A stretch of DNA of 64,000 nucleotides from Strongyloides papillosus (lineage: Eukaryota > Nematoda > Chromadorea > Rhabditida > Strongyloididae), in assembly GCA_005656395.1 (NCBI GenBank), contig SRSI01000004.1:868001-932000 (forward strand). Reading direction: 5' to 3'. The notes under the pieces were generated by a model that worked only from the letters and a program-made list of their open reading frames with translations, made no database searches and had not been told where the DNA came from. The position numbers were made by a program, and so were the translations under genes. The stretch's first letter is position 1, and each line of letters starts with the position of its first letter. Shown in pieces: positions 1 to 8,336 of this stretch.

Positions 1-297
1 CAATTTATTTCAATTTACCCACCTAAACAATAAACTATGAATTACATAAAATATACTTACAGATCCTTTAGTGGGATTTTTTTAATTCACCCAATTAAAA
101 CACAATAAAATTAAATATTATATCTTATATAACCCTATAAATATTAATTAATTAATATTCATATAAATCTCACTATGCTATTCATAAAATGTTTAAAAGA
201 TAAATTTAATTTTTGTTAATCAATTTCTTAACTTATAGCTATTATTTTGATGACTTTTATATTCATCGTATTTTTCTCAAACCGATTTTTATTACTG
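1..297. other. AT-rich sequence, no gene seen
   Basis: AT-rich sequence with no coding, RNA or repeat signal recognised. It lies outside the 1.2-kb direct repeat that starts at about 298. Confidence 0.5.
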
Positions 298-1530
298 TAG
301 TAAATAAAAAAATTTTCGATAAGAAATTTTAATTTATTGGTGTATCAACTTATATAATTAACAAGTTTGCAGAATAGTACCATAATTATTTAACACAAAA
401 ATAAAAAGCATAAAATTCTTTATCTTATCAACAAAGTATGTCATCCCCTATTTCAAATGGAACTGAGTATAAAGAGAAGTTTTAAATAATACTTTTCATT
501 CAATATTGATCGATTAATATAATTAAATTTTATAATAATAAATTACTTTCAATAAATTGCAATTCATTATTTTAAATAATGATATCTCAATGTAATATTT
601 TTAAAATTCCATAGATTTTATATAAAAAATTAATCAAATAACCTGTTTCAATTTGAAGTCAACTATAATATAAAAAAAATCAAAATTATTACTGAAGATT
701 ATTAAAATTTATTGTGATGTTATTTTTTATGTCTATTTTTATCATTAGATGTACAAGAAAATATTATTTAAGTCAAAGTCAATTTATATCAAAGGAATTA
801 TTTATAATATAATAAATTCTGTTTAATAAGAAAGGCAGAGAAGGATAATATTACTGCTAAAAATGACCATAAATGGCCTGAAAAGTCATGAAGAGTGTTA
901 TTAATATTTTATATATCAACTAATTAATTTTATTATCAAATTATCGAACAAAATTCAGACGAATAACTGGTGGTAATTTTGATAGAGGCAAAAAGATTCC
1001 CAAGATATAACTAATTATTATTGTCCCAGTATATTTACTACTTAAATGATTTTTAAGACCAATAATTTACTACATCATAAGTTTTAAGACATACAAGTTT
1101 AACAATATATTTAATAAAATCTTTTAATCTGTTACAATTTGAAAATATCAAAAAAAAAGCTAAATAAGCTTATAAAGTGTTGAAAATACTAAATATATTC
1201 TTTTTGATTATGTTGAAAGTGTTAGTAAACTAATTTTATGATAAAAAAGTTACGTTAAAATTCTAATTATTTGTATAAAATTATGACTTTTTTTATAACA
1301 AATGATTTATGGTAAAATATTACATCATAAAATTTTTTAAAATTATAAAAAAATATAGTTTTGACTAAAATTTTATTAAAAAAAACGTATTATATACTAT
1401 TTGTCAAATATTAAAAGTTAGCAATGCGTAAACATTTAAAATTTCTAACATAAACTACCACAAATATATTTTAATAATGTAAATTAATTGAATACATTTG
1501 ATGGTCCCGCCTCCGGGCCTTCCTAGCTCA
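298..1530 (+). repeat. 1.2-kb direct repeat, copy 1
   Basis: This non-coding AT-rich stretch is highly similar, in the same orientation, to 18,664-20,250. Shared landmarks include the start TAGTAAATAAAAAA, a poly-purine stretch with GGCAGAGAAGGATAA near 833, and the end CCGGGCCTTCCTAGCT. Copy 1 lacks the piggyBac-like MITE present in copy 2 and keeps the empty TTAA site near 1,050. It ends in a short tRNA-5'-half-like stretch (1,515-1,530). Nothing coding is seen. Confidence 0.85.
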
Positions 1531-2428
1531 CACTCAAAACCTTTTGCTTTCCATTTTCCGGTGTTTACCAAAATGACGGAAATTTTTCTGACAATTAGAA
1601 AAATTTATTTAAATTGACTTTGTTAATATATTATTAATAATTTTTTTGGTATATAATATTCATAATGACATCTATTTAAAGATTTACTTACATACTAAAA
1701 ATAATTTTTTAGTTTAATTTAACTTGCCATGTAACGATTGTCTTGGGTATAATTGATCAATTGTATGTCCCTTTAAATATTAAATATAATATTTAATAAA
1801 TCAGTTTTCCTGTAGTTCAACAAACGTTAGTGGAAAATTTATTTATTAATATGTCACATTTTTAAGATTTATGTTAATAAGGATTGTTTTGATGCATCAT
1901 GATCAGATAGAAATTTTTACACTTTAAAAAAGATGTAATCAAATGGTATGTTTGTAGTAAAAAAAATTGTCATGTAGATATTATATTAAGTTCCATTTTA
2001 TTTTAATGTCCAATTTATTTTAACAATTTTATCTTAAATGTTTCTCATTATTATTAGTTTTTTAAATGTTAATGTATATTTTACTACTTTTTTGAGCAGT
2101 TTAGCAATTCATAAAAATTTTGAGTTTAAGAAATAAGTCATGATAATCTTTGGTATAACACAAATTATTTATTTCAGTTTCTGTTGAGTATGACAAAACT
2201 TTTTCCTTTTTTACGTTGAAATATAGTTGTTACCATGTCAGTTGACTATTAAAAAATATTTATATCATAAATTAGTTCCTTTTTTAATTATTATTACTGT
2301 TACTATTTTACTCTTAATTTTATAATGTTGATTAATTACTAATATATTTTTGAATATTAACATTTTTAAATCAAATACATGTAATAATAGTTATATTTAA
2401 TATCTCCGTATTTTAGTAAACTTCTTAT
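1531..2428. other. Non-coding, with short repeats shared with 17.2-18.0 kb
   Basis: About 1,534-1,600 (CTCAAAACCTTTTGCTTT, TTTTCCGGTGTTTACC, CTGACAATTAG) recurs at about 17,215-17,285. The CTGACAATTAG end also recurs near 18,023. This may mark an edge of one repeated unit that encloses the genes up to 18 kb. The rest is AT-rich, and 2,100-2,428 would be the 3' flank of the minus-strand gene ending at 2,429. Confidence 0.45.
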
Positions 2429-2638
2429 TTAATCTCTTAACGATTTTTCAACCAGTAAATTCATTCCAACATTGCCCATTATTGTAAAACTTGGATTAAC
2501 TTTATTACAACTAATCCCATGAAGTTTCTTGATTCTTCTGTTAGATGATTCAAATCTAATGCAACTTATTAACCAAAATGCACGGTACATGCGACCAAAT
2601 AGTGGATAGTGTAGTAACGAATGAAGTTTTAACGTACA
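2429..2638 (-). pseudogene. Zinc-finger transposase-like protein, C-terminal fragment (segment 3 of 3)
   Basis: This is the last part of the minus-strand gene that starts at 13,852, cut off by LTR element A. The frame from 8,247-7,561 continues here when A and one copy of its GTACA duplication are ignored, and it runs about 69 codons to a TAA at 2,429-2,431. Visible motifs are LHSLLHYPLFG and IRFESSNRRIKKLHG. They match the histidine/tyrosine block followed by a RFE..H..K block that closes a protein family repeated in many cnidarian, fish and arthropod genomes (recalled, not searched). There is no stop before the TAA, so the gene was probably intact here when A inserted. Confidence 0.7.
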
Positions 2639-2880
2639 TGATTGGTATTAAGAATAATGAAAAAACAAACACATGGCATCATCAATTTTACCTATAAATA
2701 AATTTAATATCATACAAAATAGTCATTATTAAAACCTTGTAGATTTAGATAAGCAAAATTGTCAAGGGTAAGTAAGGCTATTTTGTAATGGTTTTTATTA
2801 TTGATTTATTGTTATTATAGTTTTTTAATCTACCATAAATTTTACATAATCATTAACTCTTATTATAATGAATTTAAACA
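2639..2880 (+). repeat. 5' LTR of element A
   Basis: 242-bp LTR running TGATTGG to TTTAAACA. It contains the ATG (2,868) used as the first codon of the long frame, so R/U5 encodes the first residues (MNLN). The next base starts the primer-binding site. Confidence 0.93.
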
Positions 2881-5666
2881 TGGCGCCCCCGGGTTTAAAA
2901 GTGCAAAAGTACGAAGAATGTTTGAAACCAGCAAGTTACGGACGTCTTCTAAGGCTTCAAATCAGTTTCTTAAAAGAAGAGGAAAAAATAGCCACTCTCA
3001 TGAACTGCTTGCCGAAAAGATGGATGGATAAACTGTACAGAGAATTACTAGAGGAAGAATCTGAGGATTATAAACTGACAAGTGATTACATATTGAAATA
3101 TGTTGATAAGTGTGTAACTGAAGAAAACAAAATGACTTCAATCGCAGTAAGCATCGCGAAGACATTTAGAATAAAATTCGAATCTAAGAAAAATGCTATG
3201 TCATCATTTTTGGAGGAGTTGATTAGATCTGCCAAAGTAATACATAGTAATAAGACTGTAACAGAAACGATAGCTGTAATGTTTTTCATTCAAGGTATTT
3301 CATCTAAGTGTAAAGAAGATCTAATAACGAACAACAAACTTCCAACGTTGGCAGAATGCAGAGAATTTGCATTAGAAAAAGACTTAAGATATGATGAACG
3401 AAGTTTTTTCAACGAAGGAAAAGATATGAGAACCAATCAGACAAATTTTCGTATGTATGAAGGTTCAAAATCAAAGGAATTAGTTAAAGACAACAAAAAA
3501 ATGGTAGAAAAAGAAAAGACAGAAAATGATGATCGGAAAACTGAATTATTATCAAAACAGATTAAATTCCAAAGTGTATCAAATACTTGCGAAGCAACAA
3601 TTAGTATAGCGCAATGTAAGTTAGATGGCTTGGAAGAATCTATTGGTTTTGGAATGGATTCCTGTGCTTCTTATTGTACAATTCCAACAGAAATTTTCAA
3701 CAAATTTTCACCAGAATTAAAAGAACAATATAAAAATAATCGAAATGAAGACGTATTATTAACATCTATACATGAGACGACATCTATTACTGATGGTTAT
3801 ATAGATACTTATATAACAATAAGTGGGTGTCCCAAAATAATAGAAAAAAGAAAAATAAGACTTTTCATTGATCCTAAAAGTAAGCTACCTCTAATCAGTT
3901 TTAACTTTATGTGTGACAATGATAGTGATCCGCGTTGGTTTAGAAAGGAATATGATTGTTCAAATAAAAGTAACAAAAATTTAGTTGGTAAATATGGGAT
4001 TACTTACGGGGAATTTTCAAAGAAATTTGAAGAATTTCTGGATGAGGATAAATCAAGAATTCTATGGGATCCATCAATGATAATTGAAAATAAAATTACT
4101 GTTGAATTAAAAGTGAATGATAAGTACACACCGAGAAGAATGCATATAATCCCAGTTCCAATTGATTTACAAAAGGAGGTAAAGGAGATTTTAGATGATG
4201 AGGTATCGAGAGGATGGCTTACAAAATTGAAAGATAATGAGAAAGTTGATAACACAAGTCCATTAATTGTAGTAAAACGTGCAGGCAAGTCGCCACGTTT
4301 ATGTTATTCAATGCTACATGTGAATAAGTTTATTGAAAATCCTATTATGGAATCTTTACCATCAGCTAAAGATCTATTGTTAGAAAATAATATTGAACTA
4401 ATATCACTATTTGATATCAGAAGTGCATACAGATCAATATCATTATCAAATAAATCAAAAGAGTTTTGTATAATTGCTACACAATGGGGTCTGTATCGTT
4501 CAAATTCTTTAACCTTCGGATGCAAAGCAAGTCCAAGTTTATTTTACAATGAGATTCGGAAAATTTTAAAAGGTTTAGAATGTTACGTAAAGGTTTATGT
4601 AGACGACATAATTAATCATGCCCCTAGAAATATTCACGAAGACATAAACATTGAAATATGTAGAAGACTAAGATCGTACAATTTCCGATTAGCTACGGAT
4701 AAATGTTACATTAATGTCACTTCAGGTATTTTTTTAGGAATGAATTTTGATATTAAGAAAGGCTTGAGTATACCAGCTGAGAGACTAGAAGCGATATTAA
4801 ATCTACCAAGTCCTTCTAACAACAAAGAACTAAAAAGTATTACAGCCAAAATAAGATTCTATGGAGATAACATACCAGGATTTCCGTTATATGCTCAAAA
4901 TATCTACAAGATGATTGATAAGAAACCGTTTGATAAAGAACGAGTAAATCTTGAATTCAAAAGTCTACTAGAGAAAACAGCGAAAGCAATAACCTTGGAA
5001 TGTATTGATAAAAGTTGTATATCTATTACAATTGTTGTTGCAGCCAAAGACGAATCATTAGCTTATATAATACTGTGTAATTATGAATCAATAAAGAAAC
5101 CTATAATGGTTGGTAGTAGACAACTACGCACACATGAAAAAAATTATAAAGAAAGTACGAAAATAATTTTGGCTCTGAGAGAGGCCATTTATAGTAATTT
5201 AGAAATATGTTCAAGATATGAAATAATTTGTAAGAGTAACGTGAAAGGGTTAGAAAAGAGTAATGGAATAATTCCATTAACAGCTTTTAATACACACCAA
5301 CGGTTGTTAGTTGAACTTTCACCATTTCAAATAAAATTTCAATTTACAGATACAAATAAAGATTTAGTTTCTGAGTTTTGTAACACGAAGTTTTCAAGGA
5401 GCACAACTGTAATAGAAGAATCCTACCAAGCGGTAGAGATAGCAGAGTTATTACCTTTCAGTTCGTCGGAACTAAAAGAATCTTATAAGAATGATAAAGA
5501 TGTAAATTTGATATTAGATATGCTCCTTGATGTTAAAACTAAAGAGGAAATAAAAATGAAATTAGCATCAAGTTTTAGGAAATTTTTAGACACTATTGAA
5601 TTGGTAAATGAAATAATTTTTATTAATAAAAATTATTTATTACAAGAGAATTGTCTAGTAAATTAA
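2868..5666 (+). CDS. Gag-protease-RT-tether polyprotein of element A
   Basis: A 932-residue frame starting inside the 5' LTR. About residues 1-230 are Gag-like with no CCHC knuckle visible. A retropepsin-like site near residue 263 reads DSC where D-S/T-G/A is usual. The reverse transcriptase spans about 420-690, with LFDIRSAYRSI and the catalytic YVDD near 576. The RNase H fold that normally follows is recognisable by its order (SRQL, HEKNY, ILALREAI) but has lost catalysis: the usual TDAS is VVAA near 723, and the glutamate before the ILAL-type helix is lysine (STKIILAL). It therefore resembles a retroviral tether domain. The frame overlaps the downstream integrase frame by 16 bases in the -1 phase. 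Relative D keeps both parts in one phase, so the shift here may be a mutation. Confidence 0.9.
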   Translation: MNLNMAPPGLKVQKYEECLKPASYGRLLRLQISFLKEEEKIATLMNCLPKRWMDKLYRELLEEESEDYKLTSDYILKYVDKCVTEENKMTSIAVSIAKTFRIKFESKKNAMSSFLEELIRSAKVIHSNKTVTETIAVMFFIQGISSKCKEDLITNNKLPTLAECREFALEKDLRYDERSFFNEGKDMRTNQTNFRMYEGSKSKELVKDNKKMVEKEKTENDDRKTELLSKQIKFQSVSNTCEATISIAQCKLDGLEESIGFGMDSCASYCTIPTEIFNKFSPELKEQYKNNRNEDVLLTSIHETTSITDGYIDTYITISGCPKIIEKRKIRLFIDPKSKLPLISFNFMCDNDSDPRWFRKEYDCSNKSNKNLVGKYGITYGEFSKKFEEFLDEDKSRILWDPSMIIENKITVELKVNDKYTPRRMHIIPVPIDLQKEVKEILDDEVSRGWLTKLKDNEKVDNTSPLIVVKRAGKSPRLCYSMLHVNKFIENPIMESLPSAKDLLLENNIELISLFDIRSAYRSISLSNKSKEFCIIATQWGLYRSNSLTFGCKASPSLFYNEIRKILKGLECYVKVYVDDIINHAPRNIHEDINIEICRRLRSYNFRLATDKCYINVTSGIFLGMNFDIKKGLSIPAERLEAILNLPSPSNNKELKSITAKIRFYGDNIPGFPLYAQNIYKMIDKKPFDKERVNLEFKSLLEKTAKAITLECIDKSCISITIVVAAKDESLAYIILCNYESIKKPIMVGSRQLRTHEKNYKESTKIILALREAIYSNLEICSRYEIICKSNVKGLEKSNGIIPLTAFNTHQRLLVELSPFQIKFQFTDTNKDLVSEFCNTKFSRSTTVIEESYQAVEIAELLPFSSSELKESYKNDKDVNLILDMLLDVKTKEEIKMKLASSFRKFLDTIELVNEIIFINKNYLLQENCLVN
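2881..2898 (+). other. Primer-binding site of element A
   Basis: TGGCGCCCCCGGGTTTAA follows the LTR with no spacer, and the leading TGG is the complement of a tRNA CCA end. TGGCGCC matches the start of lysine-tRNA-primed sites, but the following bases do not match the tRNA-Lys I recall, so the primer is undecided. The A ending the LTR plus TG of this site forms an in-frame ATG. Confidence 0.7.
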
Positions 5667-7267
5667 TGTTATTTTTACATAAAGAACACGATAGTGCGTA
5701 TGCAATGAAATTGAAGGCAAATAAGTACTATATAATGGCAGTAAATAACTGTTTGGCTAAAGAAATTTATGAATCTTGCAACATTTGTAACAATTTACGT
5801 AGAAACAAAACAAGAACAGTAGATAGCTGGCCGAGTACGGATAGTTCACACGAACGTTTCCACGCAGATGTGGGTGAGATAAACAAAACAAAATTTCTTT
5901 GCATTACAGATGTGCATAGTGGTTTTATCATGGTTGAAAACTTAAAAACAGAAAAAAGTTTGGAAATCATAAATAAATATCGCACAATATTTAGATTATA
6001 TGGTAAACCAACTTTGTTAGTAAGTGATAACGCCAGATATTTTTGTGCTGAGGAAACAATTCATTTTCTTGAGAGTATTAACGTCTGCCATATTTTTGCG
6101 ATACCGCGTTGTCCTCAAAGCAACGGATATGGTGAAAAAAGCGTAGGACTGGTAAAACTGAAGGCACAGAAGTTGATAGATGATGGTATGAAGACAACTG
6201 AAGCTGTAGAAAAAGCTGCGATCATATTGCAAGATAGGATCACGAAAAATGATAAAACAGCCAAAGAAATTTTCTTTGGAATTGAAATAAACATCAAAGA
6301 TGTCTTGGAAAAACACAACTTTAAACCAAAACCAATGTCAGTTGAATGCTTATTCAAAGTTGATCGTTCCGATAAACAATGGAGAGCTGGAATTGCTATT
6401 GAACAAGTTGGTAGAAATATTTTTAGAATTGAAAGTCAAGGCAGAATATTTATTAGAAAATTAGACTCCATTAACTTTACAAAAGAGGGAAGAAGAATAG
6501 TGAATATTGATAAAATTTGGTGTAAAGATAATGAAGTTATGTCTAGTAAATCTACAGAAATGCCTTTAAATTATATATCAAATAATGTAGATGAATCTTG
6601 CCAAGTTAGAGAATCATTAGAAAGAAATGATACATTAAATAACTTTGATGAATCTTTACAGTTTAGTAAAACATTAGAGAAAGATAATCTTCTCGGGCTA
6701 ACACACACAGTTGAGCAAGAAAATATAGATTTAAATCAATATTGTATGGAAACAGAAGAAGAATACCAACAATTTATGAAAAATGGAGAATTTAAAATAG
6801 AATGTGGAATAGATGGATCAGCCTATCAAGGTGTAGGATCTGCTTTTGTCTTAAAATCTGGTTATTATAATATAAACACGGTATCAGGGATGAAAGGAAA
6901 CAGCAATGATTCAGCTCAACAAGCTGAAGTGACTGCATTAACATTAGCTTTAGAAGAAATACATCGTTTGGCTTATAGTAAAACAATTCCAAAAAATGAA
7001 CCAATTTTAATTGCAACTGATAGTGATTATGTTTTTAAAACAGTAAGAATTTACTTTAAAGAATGGGAAAGTAGAGGGTTTAAGAAAGCAAATAATGAAA
7101 CTCCAGCCTTTTTAGAAAAATGGAAAGGTATTTTCAAGAGATTAAAACAAATAAATGCTACATTCATTAAAGTACGAGCACATGCAGGAATTATAATTAA
7201 CTGTGAAGCTGATACTGCAGCTCGTAAATATGCTTCTGCTACACGAGTTTTAAGATCTCAGATGTAA
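5651..7267 (+). CDS. Integrase fused to a C-terminal type I RNase H (element A)
   Basis: This 538-residue frame begins with an HHCC zinc motif (LHKEH, then CNIC about 35 residues on). The integrase core follows with D in HADVG (about 71), D in SDNARYF (about 125) and E in GYGEKS (about 160); D and E are separated by 35 residues, as in retroviral integrases. After a charged linker, residues about 380-530 form a complete RNase H: D in GIDGSA (386), E in QAEVTAL (425), D in ATDSDY (457), H in RAHAG and D in CEADTAA (520). RNase H after integrase is unusual, and it complements the loss of catalytic residues in the copy after RT. The start shown is not an ATG; expression by frameshift from the upstream frame, or a broken single frame, are both possible. 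Confidence 0.9.
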   Translation: MSSKLMLFLHKEHDSAYAMKLKANKYYIMAVNNCLAKEIYESCNICNNLRRNKTRTVDSWPSTDSSHERFHADVGEINKTKFLCITDVHSGFIMVENLKTEKSLEIINKYRTIFRLYGKPTLLVSDNARYFCAEETIHFLESINVCHIFAIPRCPQSNGYGEKSVGLVKLKAQKLIDDGMKTTEAVEKAAIILQDRITKNDKTAKEIFFGIEINIKDVLEKHNFKPKPMSVECLFKVDRSDKQWRAGIAIEQVGRNIFRIESQGRIFIRKLDSINFTKEGRRIVNIDKIWCKDNEVMSSKSTEMPLNYISNNVDESCQVRESLERNDTLNNFDESLQFSKTLEKDNLLGLTHTVEQENIDLNQYCMETEEEYQQFMKNGEFKIECGIDGSAYQGVGSAFVLKSGYYNINTVSGMKGNSNDSAQQAEVTALTLALEEIHRLAYSKTIPKNEPILIATDSDYVFKTVRIYFKEWESRGFKKANNETPAFLEKWKGIFKRLKQINATFIKVRAHAGIIINCEADTAARKYASATRVLRSQM

Positions 7268-7317
7268 AAGAGTTTAAATACTGGTAAAATTAATTAGATT
7301 CCAAGTGTTTAGGAGCA

Positions 7318-7560
7318 TGATTGGTATTAAGAATAATGAAAAAAACAAACACATGGCATCATCAATTTTACCTATAAATAAATTTAATATCATACAAAAT
7401 AGTCATTATTAAAACCTTGTAGATTTAGATAAGCAAAATTGTCAAGGGTAAGTAAGGCTATTTTGTAATGGTTTTTATTATTGATTTATTGTTATTATAG
7501 TTTTTTAATCTACCATAAATTTTACATAATCATTAACTCTTATTATAATGAATTTAAACA
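7318..7560 (+). repeat. 3' LTR of element A
   Basis: 243-bp copy of 2,639-2,880 with one extra A in the AAAAAACAAAC run. The sequence just before it (TTTAGGAGCA) is a weak polypurine tract. Confidence 0.93.
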
Positions 7561-8247
7561 GTACATCTTGAATCAATTGGCATAAAATCAAAGTACAGTA
7601 AATGAAACTTATCAATTTCTTTTTCTAAGAAATCAATATCACTGTCTGACATTTCTTTTTTTACCATTACCATCTGACAAATACTAAGTATTTTTGCAAG
7701 AAGCTTCCGTGACTTTATAAATACTACTGTGTCGACTTGAGAGAATAGTTGAAGACCTTCAGAACTATTCAATAATTTCCATAATGATCTTCCAAGCGAC
7801 AATTGTTCGGAACCTGTTAATGGGAAAGAATCTTTTCTTTGGAGATTGTTCTTTGAAATTCTTCGTACAAAAAACCCATCTCTTATGACAGTTAATATAT
7901 TTTGAGACTTTTTATCCTGCCTATTAATAATTCTTATCTGTCTTTCTACTTCCAACCAATCAACTGTCGACAATTCACTTTTCATAGTCCAGTTATTATC
8001 AAAAAATGATAATTTTTGACAGCAACTATAAATACAATCCGGCAAAATACCTTCCAACATATTGTGAAATGGATCAGAATACTGATTAAAAGGATACTTC
8101 ATACTTCCTTCAAAATTATGGTACCGAAGTACAGCAGGATCATTTACTTCTCTACATTTATTTTTCTCAATAAAATGCCGATTTTCAATCATGCAGGTTC
8201 TACAGCATGAGCCTCCAAGACCATTGAATGACTTGGGCAAATGATAT
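7561..8247 (-). pseudogene. Zinc-finger transposase-like protein, middle fragment (segment 2 of 3)
   Basis: About 229 codons on the minus strand between LTR elements B (upstream) and A (downstream). The fragment opens with a C..C block (GGSCCRTCMIENRHF) and carries FHNMLEGILPDCIY, typical of the HD.LEG..P motif of this repeat-family protein. The downstream helical region has no stop. The frame joins segment 1 exactly when element B and one GATAT copy are ignored, and joins segment 3 when element A and one GTACA copy are ignored. Function is not established. I infer a DNA-transposon-encoded protein because of the family's repetitive distribution; a domesticated host gene is the alternative. 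Confidence 0.75.
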
Positions 8248-8336
8248 TGTTAGATGTTAATAAATAAGACAATGATACAATGACAAATATGCTATATTAT
8301 ATATACTCTTAGATAGTCATCGTTTATTCCCTAACA
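8248..8336 (-). repeat. 3' LTR of element B
   Basis: 89 bp, identical to 12,546-12,634. The stop codon of the polyprotein lies inside it. Confidence 0.94.

Larger units (their letters stand above)
2639..7560 (+). mobile_element. LTR retrotransposon A (Ty3/Gypsy-type, RT-tether-IN-RNase H)
   Basis: This is a complete element of 4,922 bp with 242/243-bp LTRs that differ by one A in an A run. It starts TG, ends CA, and is flanked by the 5-bp duplication GTACA (2,634-2,638 and 7,561-7,565). The primer site begins directly after the 5' LTR with TGGCGCC. Two overlapping frames encode Gag-protease-RT-degenerate RNase H and then integrase plus a second RNase H. No env-like gene is seen. It is inserted in the transposase-like gene ending at 2,429, antisense to it. 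Near-identical LTRs point to a recent insertion. A decayed relative (element D) lies at 26,738-30,280. Confidence 0.93.

Noticed and set aside
2881..2898. tRNA-Lys as primer for element A
   Set aside because: Only TGGCGCC matches; the next bases diverge from tRNA-Lys, and short matches are not enough to name the primer.
5632..5666. Programmed -1 frameshift site in element A
   Set aside because: No X-XXY-YYZ heptamer fits the reading phase, and relative D has no frame change here. Kept only as an open question.
6017..7016. Several open frames of 70-100 codons opposite the integrase gene
   Set aside because: They lie entirely antisense to a well-supported integrase/RNase H frame.
2868..7267. 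Element A as an endogenous retrovirus
   Set aside because: No env-like frame, signal peptide or membrane segment follows pol. RNase H and the LTR end the element, so retrotransposon is the supported call.
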